Of a DNA stretch of 32,895 nt, positions 23,944-32,698 are shown in pieces (within the stretch, counting starts at the first letter, position 1; each line of letters starts with the position of its first letter). The notes beneath the pieces were generated by a model. That model did no database searches. It was not told the origin of the DNA and saw only the letters and a list, made by a program, of their open reading frames with translations. A program made the position numbers and the translations under genes. Source of the stretch: an uncultured Mycoplasmatota bacterium (GTDB lineage Bacteria > Bacillota_I > Bacilli_A > RF39 > UBA660); NCBI GenBank assembly GCA_948469065.1, contig CAOKKL010000003.1:1-32895 (forward strand), read 5' to 3'.

Positions 23944-24710
23944 ATTATCACCATGAGTAAGGTTAATATTACTCCGAATCCCATTCCATAATAAATAAAT
24001 TTTTCTTTTCGATTCATCCAAATTTCTTTTAAAAGTTCAAATATTGCAATGTATAGTAACATTCCAAAAGTAACACACAATAAAAATGATAATACGTTTT
24101 TAGAAATCTCTTTGTTCAATAAAAATAAAATAAATGCTCCAAGAAAACTAGATATGGTTAAGAAAAACATAGTAAGAAATTTTGTTTTCTTTTTGGTTTT
24201 ACTATAACCCATTCCCATTGCAATTTCTATTCCCAAAGGAATATTATGTATAGATACGGCCAAAGACATCATTAATCCTGTTTTATAGTCTGTTAAACTA
24301 GTAACATAAATTGACATTCCTTCTATAATATTATGAAGAATTAATGACAGGGAAGTAATAAATCCTATGTGAAATAAATGTTCATTGTGTTCCACATTAT
24401 TTTTTTCATTTTCTTTATGTTCATGGTGATGATGTGGAATAAAATGATCGAATAGTTTTAATAGTCCCATACCACATAATGGTAAAATGAAAATATATAT
24501 AAAGTTTTTAAAGCGAGAATAAAAGGTTACATTTTCTTTTATTTCTGGAATTATATCAAAAAAGATCATTCCCATTATTACAATGAATGCCATACCAATT
24601 GCAAAAAGAGTTAGTTGTTGTTTTTTATTGATTCGTTTCGTAATTAAAATTCCACTTAGGAAAAAAAATCCAACGAGTAAAGTTAAAAATAATCCATTTA
24701 TATTTGCCAA
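23940..24710 (-). CDS. ZIP-family metal transporter
   Basis: A 256-residue protein with about eight spans. The ZIP metal-binding helices are clear: SLILHNIIEGMSIYV (helix 4, with H-N-x-x-E-G) and AVSIHNIPLGIEIAM (helix 5, with H-N-I-P-x-G). A His-rich cytosolic loop, HFIPHHHHEHKENEKNN, lies between spans 3 and 4. It probably moves Zn2+, Fe2+ or Mn2+ into the cytosol. The start is TTG at 24710, preceded by GGAAGTGATTTAAA; no in-frame ATG fits. Its stop overlaps the patatin start by four bases, so both are translated together. Confidence 0.9.
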   Translation of the reverse strand: MANINGLFLTLLVGFFFLSGILITKRINKKQQLTLFAIGMAFIVIMGMIFFDIIPEIKENVTFYSRFKNFIYIFILPLCGMGLLKLFDHFIPHHHHEHKENEKNNVEHNEHLFHIGFITSLSLILHNIIEGMSIYVTSLTDYKTGLMMSLAVSIHNIPLGIEIAMGMGYSKTKKKTKFLTMFFLTISSFLGAFILFLLNKEISKNVLSFLLCVTFGMLLYIAIFELLKEIWMNRKEKFIYYGMGFGVILTLLMVIM

Positions 24711-24749
24711 TTTAAATCACTTCCTGCCGTTATTATAACAAAATTATTG

Positions 24750-24782
24750 AAAAAGAAAAAGAGACTCTAATGAGATGGAGTC
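24750..24782 (-). terminator. Terminator of the TasA-like gene
   Basis: GACTC/GAGTC stem with a 10-base loop that includes the stop codon, followed on the minus strand by TCTTTTTCTTTTT. Confidence 0.6.
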
Positions 24783-25414
24783 GCTTCTATTTTTAATTTT
24801 CCTCGGAATGTACCTTCGGTTAATTCAATTTGATTATTATCTGGATCATTTTCTAGCCATAAACGGAATAATAATTGGTCCGTAGTATTTGGAGCTATGG
24901 TTAAAACCGTTGAATTTAAAGTAATGTCTTCAACTGAAGTAACAGCTTTTTCTTCTTCTATTTCACTTGGTGTATCACTTCTTGTAGCATTTTCGAAATT
25001 TCCATTTGCAATTTCACTTTCTCCATTTGAAGTAATACGAACTAATTGCCATTTAAAATATTTGCTATATAAATTTTTAGATAATTGAATATCGGTTAAG
25101 TAAATATAATATTTGCCATTGACTGTTGATGTATCTGCACTTGTAACAGAAAATTCTACCTTTTCTGCTTCAGCTACTACATTAGAAGCATCTAATAATT
25201 GTAATTTAGCATTATTAATTGCGGAAGCGGTTGTAAGAGTGCTACTTAAATCTAATCTTCCAGCGGTCGTTTCATCAATTTGGCTATTTCCACTTTTATT
25301 GGCACTATAATATGCGTAACTTAAACTTACACCTAAAACGACAATGGCTACTACTAAAATGCCGATTTTAATTGCTTGATTTTTCATTACTTTTTTTTCA
25401 TTGTTTTCATTCAT
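24767..25414 (-). CDS. TasA/camelysin-like membrane-anchored surface protein
   Basis: A 215-residue protein with a signal-anchor at residues 16-36 (GILVVAIVVLGVSLSYAYYS) followed by SANKSGNSQIDETTAGRLDL, the arrangement of TasA, camelysin and related SipW-processed proteins. The rest alternates short beta-strand-like stretches (YYIYLTDIQLSKN, FKWQLVRI, TVLTIAPNTTDQLLFRLWLE) and has no Cys, consistent with one beta-sandwich. Possibly a matrix fibre or surface subunit; function is not shown. Good site AGGGAAG six bases before ATG. It shares the anchor design with the 508-residue protein at 10746-12272 but not the second domain. Confidence 0.72.
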   Translation of the reverse strand: MNENNEKKVMKNQAIKIGILVVAIVVLGVSLSYAYYSANKSGNSQIDETTAGRLDLSSTLTTASAINNAKLQLLDASNVVAEAEKVEFSVTSADTSTVNGKYYIYLTDIQLSKNLYSKYFKWQLVRITSNGESEIANGNFENATRSDTPSEIEEEKAVTSVEDITLNSTVLTIAPNTTDQLLFRLWLENDPDNNQIELTEGTFRGKLKIEATPSH

Positions 25415-25486
25415 AAGTATCTTCCCTATCTAAATAACATTATATCGAAATTTTTTTATTAATTCAATCATCTATTATTTGTATTT

Positions 25487-26134
25487 TTAAGGTTTAAAAG
25501 AAACAATATATAGTTTTTTTTCTTTTTCAATCATTATAATCGTGCCTTTATTGTCGTATCCTAAATTTGTTTCATAATCCCAAGATAATTTTATTTCATA
25601 AGCAACATATTCCGTTTCTTCCATTTGATAATTTGTTTGTTCCATCGAATCAATTGTTACTGTTTTTACTATTGGTAGTGTTTGTGTTCTTGTTTTATAG
25701 GAGTCATCTTCTACTGTTTTATAAATGGTATCTAATACTTTTGCCCGAAAAGAATTAAGGGCATTTTCATAAATATATTCTAAACCTCCAATGTCATATT
25801 TACTTACTTTATTTTGGATGGTATATAAATCAATAACAAATAATTTTGCAAGATATTTCGCATATTCTTCCATAAATTCTTCGTTCATTTCATTTTTTGA
25901 TTCCAATAATTCTTTTAGTTCTTTAAACGTGGTTGCAAATAATTCACTATCTCGATCATCTAATGTATAAAGATATCCTTCAATTTGGTTCGTTACTTTG
26001 GCTACATTGGTAATGGGATTATCTACTACTTCTACTTTTTTAAAAAACTTCGTATATAGAAAAAAACCACACCCAGCTAGAATCAGTAGAATGATGAGAG
26101 TAAAAATAATTTTATATTTTTTTTTCATTTTCAT
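25487..26134 (-). CDS. Membrane-anchored protein of unknown function
   Basis: A 215-residue protein with a basic start and one hydrophobic segment (YKIIFTLIILLILAGCGFFLYTKFF). It contains the lipobox-like LAGC, but the residues after the Cys are hydrophobic, so an uncleaved anchor is at least as likely as a lipoprotein. Residues 40-125 are helical and acidic (LFATTFKELKELLESKNE, and so on); residues 140-215 look like beta strands (TLPIVKTVTIDSME, YVAYEIKLSWDYETN, GTIIMIEKEKKLYIVSF), a helix-plus-sheet layout reminiscent of NTF2-like domains, but this is only impression. It lies 72 bases upstream of the TasA-like gene and may be co-expressed with it. Confidence 0.6.
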   Translation of the reverse strand: MKMKKKYKIIFTLIILLILAGCGFFLYTKFFKKVEVVDNPITNVAKVTNQIEGYLYTLDDRDSELFATTFKELKELLESKNEMNEEFMEEYAKYLAKLFVIDLYTIQNKVSKYDIGGLEYIYENALNSFRAKVLDTIYKTVEDDSYKTRTQTLPIVKTVTIDSMEQTNYQMEETEYVAYEIKLSWDYETNLGYDNKGTIIMIEKEKKLYIVSFKP

Positions 26135-26241
26135 TTTTGGATCGCCTCTTTATTTCTCTTAAAGTCCATTATATCATGAGTTATTTTGTTTATCAAATTC
26201 CTTTTATGTGATATTATGTAGGAAAAATAAAAGGAGTTTTT

Positions 26242-26652
26242 ATGAAAGTAATTACAATCAAACAGCCTTTTGCAACTTTAATTGTAGAAGGAATAAAAGA
26301 GTATGAATTTCGAACTTGGAGAACAAATTATCGTGGAGAAATTTTGATTCATGCTGGAAAAAGTGTAGATAAAAAAGCTATGAAAAAGTTTGAACATTAT
26401 GGCTTTACATACCCACGTGGTTGTATTATCGGTAAAGCCTTTTTAACAGATTGTATTTTTATAGATGATAAAGCAAGAAAAATGCTACAAAACAAACATA
26501 ATCTTGTTTATGAAAGTATTATTCGGCATACTGATTGGAATGGGTATGGTTTTCAATTAGAAAAGGTTGAAAAAATAAAGCCAATTGAAATGAATGGACA
26601 TTTAAGTTTGTGGAATTATGATGATAAAGAATCAATAATGATTTCAAAATAG
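26242..26652 (+). CDS. ASCH-domain protein
   Basis: A 136-residue single-domain protein of the ASCH (PUA-like) superfamily. Conserved features: ITIKQPFATLIVEGIKEYEFR with the family's K-x-Y/E-x-R region, the NYRGEILIHAGKS motif, CIIGKAFLTDC and the closing GHLSLWNY. ASCH domains bind RNA or modified nucleosides, and some (the YqfB type) hydrolyse N4-acetylcytidine; the substrate is not determined here. Perfect AAAGGAG seven bases before ATG. It is a single-gene unit, convergent with htpG. Confidence 0.88.
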   Translation: MKVITIKQPFATLIVEGIKEYEFRTWRTNYRGEILIHAGKSVDKKAMKKFEHYGFTYPRGCIIGKAFLTDCIFIDDKARKMLQNKHNLVYESIIRHTDWNGYGFQLEKVEKIKPIEMNGHLSLWNYDDKESIMISK

Positions 26653-26670
26653 TAAAAAAGATTATAAATA

Positions 26671-26707
26671 AAAAAAGAAGAGTTTTCTACGAACTTTTCT
26701 TTTTTGT
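26671..26707. terminator. Bidirectional terminator between the ASCH gene and htpG
   Basis: Nine-position stem AGAAGAGTT/AACTTTTCT (one G-T) with A-rich and T-rich flanks; T-runs on both strands. Confidence 0.75.
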
Positions 26708-26738
26708 CTTTTTTATATTTCTATTTTTAAGTAGTCTT

Positions 26739-28622
26739 TTATTTGGATAAGAATTCACAAACCAAGTTACTAATTTCAGTTGGATTTTCAATAGTTAGTC
26801 CTTCAATTAATCTTGCTTGTGCATATAAAATTTTTGTATATTTTTCTAATGATTCAAAATCTTTTTTCTGAAATAAAGCTTCCAGTTTTTTTCCTATTTC
26901 ATGATTTTCATTAATTTCCATCGTAACTTCCGCTTTTACATTTTGATTGTTTGGCATTGCGTTTAATACTTTTTCCATCTCTACCGAAACCTCACCTTTG
27001 CTAGTTAAGCAAACAGGATGATTTTTTAAACGGTGAGTATATTGAATATCGTTTACTTGTTCTTTTAAATATTCTTTCATTTTTTGAAATAATTCTTGAT
27101 TTTTTTCATTTGCTTTTTTTAGGGCAAGTTTTTCTTCTTCACTATCTAAATTCATTTTTTCATCGGCTACATTCATAAATTTTTTGCCCGCATAGTCTTG
27201 CATTGTTTTTAACACAAATTCATCCATATAATCTGTCAAGTAAAGAATTTCAAATCCTTTTTCTTTGACACTTTCTACTTGTGGTAATAAATCTATTTTT
27301 TCAATTGTTTCCCCACAAGCATAATAAATCATATCTTGTTCATTTGACATATTTTCTAAGTATTCTTTTAAAGTAATATATTTTTTTTCTTTCGAAGAAG
27401 TGTAAAGCAATAAATCAGCCAACATTTCTTTTTTCATTCCATAACTACTATAAATACCATATTTTAATTGTGTTCCAAAGGTTTCAAAAAATTTTTCATA
27501 ATTTTCTCTTTCTTCTTGTAACATCGTTTCTAATTCTTTTTTTATTTTGGTTTCTAAAGTTTTTGCTATTTGTTCTATTTGGAAGTTTTCTTGAGTTGTC
27601 TCTCTAGAAATATTAAGAGAAATGTCTTCACTATCGACAAGACCTTTTACAAAGCTAAAGTAATCTGGTAATAAATCACTACATTTTTCCATTATCATGA
27701 CACCTTTAGAATATAATTGTAAACCTTTTTCATATTCTTTGGTGTAATAATCGTATGGAGCATGAGATGGAATAAATAGTAAACTAGTATAACTTACTCT
27801 TCCTTCTACTACATTACGAAATGTATGAATTGGCTTTTCATAATCGTAAAATTTATCCGTATAAAAGTCATTGTATTCTTCTTCGCTCTTTTTACTGTTT
27901 GTTTTTTTCCAAATTGGAATCATACTATTTAAAGTTTTGTCTTCTGTTTCGGTAACGGTTTTTTCACTATCTTCTTTTTTTGTTTCTCTAGTTATCATCA
28001 TTTTAATTGGATAACGAATGTAATCCGAATATTTTTTTATTAAACGTTCAATGGTATATTCTTCTAAAAATTCATCATAATTTACTTCTTCTGAATTTTC
28101 TTTTAGAGAAAGTACAATTTCTGTTCCATTTTCTTTTTTTTCACATTCGTTAATGGTATAACCTTCTGCACCAGTTGAACTCCAACAATATGCTTTGTCG
28201 GAATCGATACTTTTACTTTTTACTTCGACTTGATTGCTTACCATAAAAGCAGAATAAAAGCCAACTCCAAATTGTCCAATAATATCAATATCTTTCTTTT
28301 TGTCATTCTTTTCTTTAAATAACTCAGAGCCACTTTTCGCAATGGTTCCTAAGTTGTTTTCTAGTTCTTCTTCTGTCATACCTACTCCATTATCGGAAAT
28401 GGTAATAGTTCTATTTTCTTTATCTAGCGATAGACGAATTTCTAAATCTTCTTTTTTCGTTTTTATATTTTTTTCTGTTAGAGAACGATAGTATAGTTTA
28501 TCGATGGCATCACTAGCATTTGATATTAATTCTCTTAAAAATATTTCTTTGTTCGTATAGATTGCATTTATCATCATATCTAATAATTTTTTAGATTCTG
28601 CTTTGAATTGTTTTTTCTTCAT
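26739..28622 (-). CDS. htpG: Chaperone HtpG (Hsp90)
   Basis: A 627-residue full-length bacterial Hsp90. GHKL ATP-binding motifs in the N-domain: IFLRELISNASDAIDK, TISDNGVGMTEEE, NNLGTIAKSGSELF and IIGQFGVGFYSAFMV. The middle domain carries NISRETTQ with the catalytic Arg that contacts ATP, and the C-terminal dimerisation domain follows. The protein folds and protects client proteins in the cytosol. Upstream lies a CIRCE element over the -35 box, so it is an HrcA-regulated heat-shock gene. It is monocistronic. Confidence 0.97.
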   Translation of the reverse strand: MKKKQFKAESKKLLDMMINAIYTNKEIFLRELISNASDAIDKLYYRSLTEKNIKTKKEDLEIRLSLDKENRTITISDNGVGMTEEELENNLGTIAKSGSELFKEKNDKKKDIDIIGQFGVGFYSAFMVSNQVEVKSKSIDSDKAYCWSSTGAEGYTINECEKKENGTEIVLSLKENSEEVNYDEFLEEYTIERLIKKYSDYIRYPIKMMITRETKKEDSEKTVTETEDKTLNSMIPIWKKTNSKKSEEEYNDFYTDKFYDYEKPIHTFRNVVEGRVSYTSLLFIPSHAPYDYYTKEYEKGLQLYSKGVMIMEKCSDLLPDYFSFVKGLVDSEDISLNISRETTQENFQIEQIAKTLETKIKKELETMLQEERENYEKFFETFGTQLKYGIYSSYGMKKEMLADLLLYTSSKEKKYITLKEYLENMSNEQDMIYYACGETIEKIDLLPQVESVKEKGFEILYLTDYMDEFVLKTMQDYAGKKFMNVADEKMNLDSEEEKLALKKANEKNQELFQKMKEYLKEQVNDIQYTHRLKNHPVCLTSKGEVSVEMEKVLNAMPNNQNVKAEVTMEINENHEIGKKLEALFQKKDFESLEKYTKILYAQARLIEGLTIENPTEISNLVCEFLSK

Positions 28623-28645
28623 TTCATCACTCTTTTCTAATTAAA

Positions 28646-28674
28646 AGAGTATCACTCATTTTAGCACTTGTCAA
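28646..28674 (-). promoter_or_regulatory. htpG promoter
   Basis: Minus strand TTGACA at 28674-28669, 17-base spacer, -10-like TACTCT at 28651-28646. The -35 box lies inside the CIRCE spacer. Confidence 0.6.
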
Positions 28675-28687
28675 TATATAGTGCTAA
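28661..28687. promoter_or_regulatory. CIRCE element (HrcA operator) of htpG
   Basis: TTAGCACTT, nine bases, TAGTGCTAA: the consensus TTAGCACTC-N9-GAGTGCTAA with one change in each arm. It overlaps the htpG promoter. hrcA itself is not in the window. Confidence 0.9.
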
Positions 28688-28834
28688 AGAAACTTTTGTG
28701 ATTTTTTATTTGAAAAAAATTATCTTTATTTTTAACATTTTAAAAAGACCCCACAATTGTAAACTTGAAAAAAATCCTTATAACTTTTTTGCAAAGCATA
28801 GTATAATAAAGATATTGAAAAAAGGATGTTAGAT

Positions 28835-30463
28835 ATGGGAAATTGGAAAATGACAGAATATACTGTTAAAAAGTTAAATGATGATATTGAGAATAAAAAA
28901 ATTACTGTTCCAAAATATCAAAGAGGTGCTGTTTGGAATAAACAGCAAAAAGATAAATTAATTGATTCTATGAATAAAGGATATCCATTTGGTTCTATTT
29001 TACTTTATGAAAAAGATAACAATCGGCAAATTATTGATGGTTTACAAAGAAGTACCACAATTATTGAATATGTTAAAAATCCTGCTAAGTTTTTTACCGA
29101 TGAAAATTTAAACGATGAAATTATGAATGAAATTATAGAAAAATTAAATGTAGTAGGAAATAAAAATGAAATGAAATTGAAACTAATTGATATGATTAAA
29201 CAGTGGGTTTTAAATAATCATAGCACAATGCAAGATATTCAAAGAATGCAATATGGAGACTTAGCGGATGAAATTATCAAAGAATGGCCTACAGCTTTGA
29301 GCGAAAAAGATAATATTAAAACGCGAATTAAAGGAATGTTTCAAGAATTTCAAGATATTTGTCAAAATATTTCGAATGTTCCGATTCCTGCTTTAGTTTA
29401 TGAGGGTGATGAAAGCTTACTACCAGAAATTTTTGAAAGAATAAATTCTCAAGGAGCAAAATTAACCAAACATCAAATTTTTTCTGCAACTTGGCAGGAT
29501 ATTGTTGAGATTAAAGATACTCAATTTTATGAGATTTTAACTAATAATCGTGATCGATATGAGAACATGTTGGATGAAAGTATGGAATTAGAAGAATATA
29601 ATTCTATTCAATTTATGAGAGATAAAAAAGTTACTATCTTTGAACTCGTGTTTGGATTTGGAAAAATGATTAGTAGAAAATATCCTTATTTATTTAATTT
29701 TGATGAAAAAGATAAAACAAAAGTAGAGAGTATTGGTTTTAATTTGATTAATGCTTGTTTGGTACAACGAAGCTCTAATTTAAAAAGATTAAATATCAAT
29801 TTAAAAAATTATGTTGGATTGGATCAGATAGAATTATTTCTTACAAAAGTCTTATCAGCAATTGAATACGTTGATAAACGATTAGGAGCAGGAACAAAAT
29901 TTAAAGGAAATACACGTGGAAATTCAAAAATTCGACCTTTACATTCTGAATTACAAATCGTGTCTATTATTGCTACGGTTTTTATTAATCGACATGCTAA
30001 TTTTCAAACAAATGAAAAAGGAGATGTTTTAAATTTAACATTTGATATTTCTACAAACTCTAACAAATGGACAGAAATGAAAAATACGTTTGATCAAAAT
30101 ATATTAAAAATTTATGCAATGGATATATTAGGGCAAAAATGGAAAGGTTCTGGAGATAAAAAATTAGATAATATAATCATTGAAAATTATTATTATGATA
30201 GAGTCATTAGTTGGGAAAATTTTGAACAAGTATTAGATGTTTATTACAATACAATTAATAGTGAAAGAAATGAGAGAAAACAAGTTGCTAATCCAAAAGA
30301 GCCTGAAAAATTAATATTAAATTTAATTTATGCTTTTATTTTCCGTGCTTCCGATCAAAATGACGATTCAAATTATGATATTGAACATTTAGCACCAAAA
30401 GCATTGATGAAAGAAAAAATTTATACTAGTTTATTTGTTAATAATTATCGACCTATGAACTAA
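28835..30463 (+). CDS. DUF262 (GmrS/ParB-like) protein, probably truncated at its HNH motif
   Basis: About 542 residues. The N-terminal DUF262 domain is clear: KKITVPKYQRGAVWNKQQKD, GYPFGSILLYE and IIDGLQRSTTI, the DGQQR-type ParB/Srx-fold nucleotide-binding site (L in place of the first Q). The middle is helical. The C-terminus reaches YDIEHLAPKALMKEK, the opening of a DUF1524-type HNH nuclease motif, and then stops after 13 more residues, before the G-N-L and N-x-x-K parts of that motif. Such proteins belong to GmrSD-like modification-dependent restriction and other phage-defence systems. I start at ATG 28835, six bases after AGGATG; ATG 28826 is too close to that site. A decayed insertion sequence lies just downstream. 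Confidence 0.8.
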   Translation: MGNWKMTEYTVKKLNDDIENKKITVPKYQRGAVWNKQQKDKLIDSMNKGYPFGSILLYEKDNNRQIIDGLQRSTTIIEYVKNPAKFFTDENLNDEIMNEIIEKLNVVGNKNEMKLKLIDMIKQWVLNNHSTMQDIQRMQYGDLADEIIKEWPTALSEKDNIKTRIKGMFQEFQDICQNISNVPIPALVYEGDESLLPEIFERINSQGAKLTKHQIFSATWQDIVEIKDTQFYEILTNNRDRYENMLDESMELEEYNSIQFMRDKKVTIFELVFGFGKMISRKYPYLFNFDEKDKTKVESIGFNLINACLVQRSSNLKRLNINLKNYVGLDQIELFLTKVLSAIEYVDKRLGAGTKFKGNTRGNSKIRPLHSELQIVSIIATVFINRHANFQTNEKGDVLNLTFDISTNSNKWTEMKNTFDQNILKIYAMDILGQKWKGSGDKKLDNIIIENYYYDRVISWENFEQVLDVYYNTINSERNERKQVANPKEPEKLILNLIYAFIFRASDQNDDSNYDIEHLAPKALMKEKIYTSLFVNNYRPMN

Positions 30464-30530
30464 AATATTTCAAAAAAATTTTTATAAAAAAGGTATGAAA
30501 TTTACTTTTTTGATAATTATGCCTTCCAAT

Positions 30531-30559
30531 AGAATCATCAAAAATGATGGTTCTTTTTT
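30531..30559 (+). terminator. Terminator downstream of the DUF262 gene
   Basis: AGAATCATC/GATGGTTCT stem (one T-G) with a 6-base loop and six T on the plus strand. Confidence 0.75.
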
Positions 30560-30604
30560 GTCATTATAACAGTTTAATAATTGAAGTCAATATCTATTTC
30601 AGTT

Positions 30605-30615
30605 GTTGTGTAAAT
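30605..30615 (+). repeat. IS terminal inverted repeat (transposase 3' side)
   Basis: GTTGTGTAAAT, exact reverse complement of 31895-31905. Confidence 0.75.
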
Positions 30616-30639
30616 CTCCATTTTCAAAGAACATTTTTG

Positions 30640-31845
30640 TTAAATCCTGCCTTCATAGATGATAGATAGTTGGTTATAAATCATATCCCATCCATGAATT
30701 CTACCTGTCCATTTTTTTGTCACATTGATTGTCTCTAAATATAGTGTTTTTCACAAAGCTTGATCGGTTGGAAATATTGGTCTTTTTTTATTTACAGATT
30801 TATATCGATTATTAATGATTCTATTGCATTCGTTGTATACATAATTTTCCTTATTTCTGGAGTAAATTTGAAAAATGTAGATAACGATTCCAAATTATTT
30901 AACCAACTATTGATTGCATGAGGATATTTACCTTTCCATTTTTCTTCTAATTTTAACAATTCCTCATATCCAAGTTCTTCGTTAGGTGCTTGATAGATTC
31001 CTTTAAAATCCTTTGCTATCTCTTTATAATCTTTGTATGATACAAATTTTAAACTCGTTCTAATTTAATGAACAATACATCTTTGGTACTCACAACTTGG
31101 ATATACTGCTGTGATTGCTTCCTTTATTCCAGAAAGTCCATCTGCACATAGAATTAATATATCTTCTACTCCTCGATTTTTTAAATCATTTAATATATTT
31201 GCCCATACCTTTGCTGATTCATTCTCTCCAATTGTGATGGATAATACTTCTTTTTTCCCTTCTTTACTTATTCCTAGTACGATATATGCTGCTTTTTTCA
31301 CCACACTTCCATTACTTCTTACACTAAAGTGAGTGGCATCTATAAAAAGGATTGGGTAAATTCGATCTAATTTTCTTTTCTGCCATTCTTGAATTTCTGG
31401 CATGATTTTATCTGTGATATCATTAATCATATCGTCACTTAATTGACAACCAAATAACTCATAGATTTGATCCTTAATTTCATTGGTTGTCATTCCTAAG
31501 GCATACATGGATATAATTTTATCTTCGAATCCATTGATACTTTTTGCATAAGGTGGTAATAAATCACTTTTACATTCTCCCATTCGATCTCTTGGGATAC
31601 TTACTGGTATGCTTCCATAGGTTGTATTGATGTTTCTTTCTTTGTAATATCCGTTTCTACTATTTTCATTATCACTTTTTTCATGTTTCGAATATCCTAA
31701 TTTTGTTTCCATTTCTGCATCTAACATTTTCTGTAATGCTGGGGCCGAAAAGATTTCTCATCATTTCTTGCATATCATCCATGTTTTTAATCGTATGTTC
31801 ATCCATATATTCATTGATTTCTTTTGGTAATTCATTTTTTTTCAT
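30640..31845 (-). pseudogene. IS256-family transposase with multiple disabling mutations
   Basis: Read from ATG 31845 on the minus strand (after AGGAAGG), the gene matches a mutator-type transposase almost end to end, with two Asp of the DDE triad (LFIDATHFS, LCADGLSGIKEA) and the Glu (YTTNAIESL). Lesions: an extra C in the C-run at plus 31741-31744 shifts the frame within LFGPALQKMLDAEME; the Gln expected after CIVH is TAA at 31067-31065; one base is lost near 30811, just after NAIESL; and a TGA occurs at 30753-30751 before KTLYLET. The family reading resumes after each lesion, ending LSIIYEGRI. The longest intact piece is 220 residues (31065-31727). It cannot encode active transposase. Confidence 0.92.
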
Positions 31846-31894
31846 TTTAAAAGCCTTCCTTTTTCTATTTTATCATTTTGGAAGGTTTTCTTCT

Positions 31895-31905
31895 ATTTAC
31901 ACAAC
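31895..31905 (-). repeat. IS terminal inverted repeat (transposase 5' side)
   Basis: ATTTACACAAC on the plus strand, pairing with 30605-30615. Confidence 0.75.
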
Positions 31906-31926
31906 TTTTTCTATACTCTCGATTTT

Positions 31927-32025
31927 TTATCTTTTATCTTTTTTCTTTTTATTCCACCAAGTACCAGTAAGTGAACAGCCTCCACCAATAAATATAAATA
32001 CTATCATAAATATCCAAAATTCCAT
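31927..32025 (-). CDS. 32-residue membrane peptide
   Basis: A very short gene preceded by a perfect AGGAGG seven bases before its ATG at 32025. The product begins MEFWIFMIVFIFIGGGCS, one transmembrane helix, and ends WWNKKKKDKR, a strongly basic cytosolic tail; a single Cys closes the helix. It lies 29 bases after the XRE regulator gene in the same direction, so the two form an operon. Such peptides can modulate membrane enzymes or act as type I toxin-like peptides; which applies is unknown. It is too short for most gene finders. Confidence 0.7.
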   Translation of the reverse strand: MEFWIFMIVFIFIGGGCSLTGTWWNKKKKDKR

Positions 32026-32054
32026 ATTCTACCTCCTCGTATAAAATTTTTAAA

Positions 32055-32636
32055 CTATAATTTTTTCATTATAAATATTTCAATTATAAAAATAATAAAT
32101 GTTATTAAACCTGTCAAAATTGCTAACAAAATCTTTTGATAATTTCTTTTTCCTATTTCTTGTTGTACTTCTTCATAAGATAATGATTTATTTTCCATAA
32201 AAGCAATAATTTCTTTATAAGTTTGAATGTCATTATTCTTTTTAAACTTCTCAATGATTGTTGCTGTTACAATTGCTGTTACAAAAAACATTGCCCAAAT
32301 AATAGCACCAATATATCCATCTATCTTAAATAACGGATATGCACTAAACATTAAAATTAACATTTCTACTAGGAAAATATAACTTATTATATTAAACTTT
32401 TCTATTTTCTCTTTACTAATTATTTTTTTCATCTCCTCTATATCTCCTTTTATAAAATCATCTAGAGTTACATGAAAGATGTTAGATAAGATGGTTAAAC
32501 TTTTTATATCAGGGTAACTTTTACTTGTTTCCCAATTAGAAATCGTTTGTCTTGAAACAAATATTTTTAATGCTAATTCGTCTTGTGAAATATTTTGTTT
32601 TTCCCTATATTTTTTAATTCTTGCTCCAACATTCAT
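32055..32636 (-). CDS. XRE-family regulator with C-terminal membrane segments
   Basis: 193 residues. Residues 1-65 are a helix-turn-helix of the XRE/Cro type (IKKYREKQNISQDELALKI, VSRQTISNWETSKSYPDIKS, LSNIFHVTLDDFIKGD). Residues about 83-105 and 108-130 form a membrane hairpin, and a last span closes the protein at about 172-190 (LLAILTGLITFIIFIIEIFI), giving a membrane-tethered regulator. I start at ATG 32636 because GGAGG lies six bases before it; the longer reading to 32702 has no such site and runs through the promoter. A perfect inverted repeat sits on the -35 box, so autoregulation is likely. It forms an operon with the 32-residue membrane peptide. Confidence 0.88.
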   Translation of the reverse strand: MNVGARIKKYREKQNISQDELALKIFVSRQTISNWETSKSYPDIKSLTILSNIFHVTLDDFIKGDIEEMKKIISKEKIEKFNIISYIFLVEMLILMFSAYPLFKIDGYIGAIIWAMFFVTAIVTATIIEKFKKNNDIQTYKEIIAFMENKSLSYEEVQQEIGKRNYQKILLAILTGLITFIIFIIEIFIMKKL

Positions 32637-32655
32637 TTTGCACCTCCAATTACAT

Positions 32656-32698
32656 TTTATAGAAGAATGATATTTTTGTCTGTCAAAAGTCTTTGACA
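32656..32698 (-). promoter_or_regulatory. XRE gene promoter and operator
   Basis: Minus strand TTGACA at 32686-32681; -10 either TCTATA (17-base spacer) or TATAAA (19-base spacer). The -35 box is one arm of a perfect inverted repeat, TGTCAAA (32681-32687), four bases, TTTGACA (32692-32698), a likely XRE binding site. Confidence 0.7.

Larger units (their letters stand above)
30600..31910 (-). mobile_element. Decayed IS256-family insertion sequence
   Basis: About 1.3 kb bounded by the inverted repeat GTTGTGTAAAT (30605-30615) and its complement ATTTACACAAC (31895-31905). It encloses one transposase gene on the minus strand that is broken in at least four places. The same repeat core occurs at the IS fragment at 1481-1489. 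I could not confirm flanking target-site duplications. Confidence 0.85.

Noticed and set aside
25487-26134. Lipoprotein call from LAGC
   Set aside because: Strongly hydrophobic residues continue after the Cys, so a plain membrane anchor is equally likely.
31703-32044. Plus-strand open frame of 113 codons
   Set aside because: Antisense to the transposase start and the 32-residue peptide gene; composition is that of a shadow frame.
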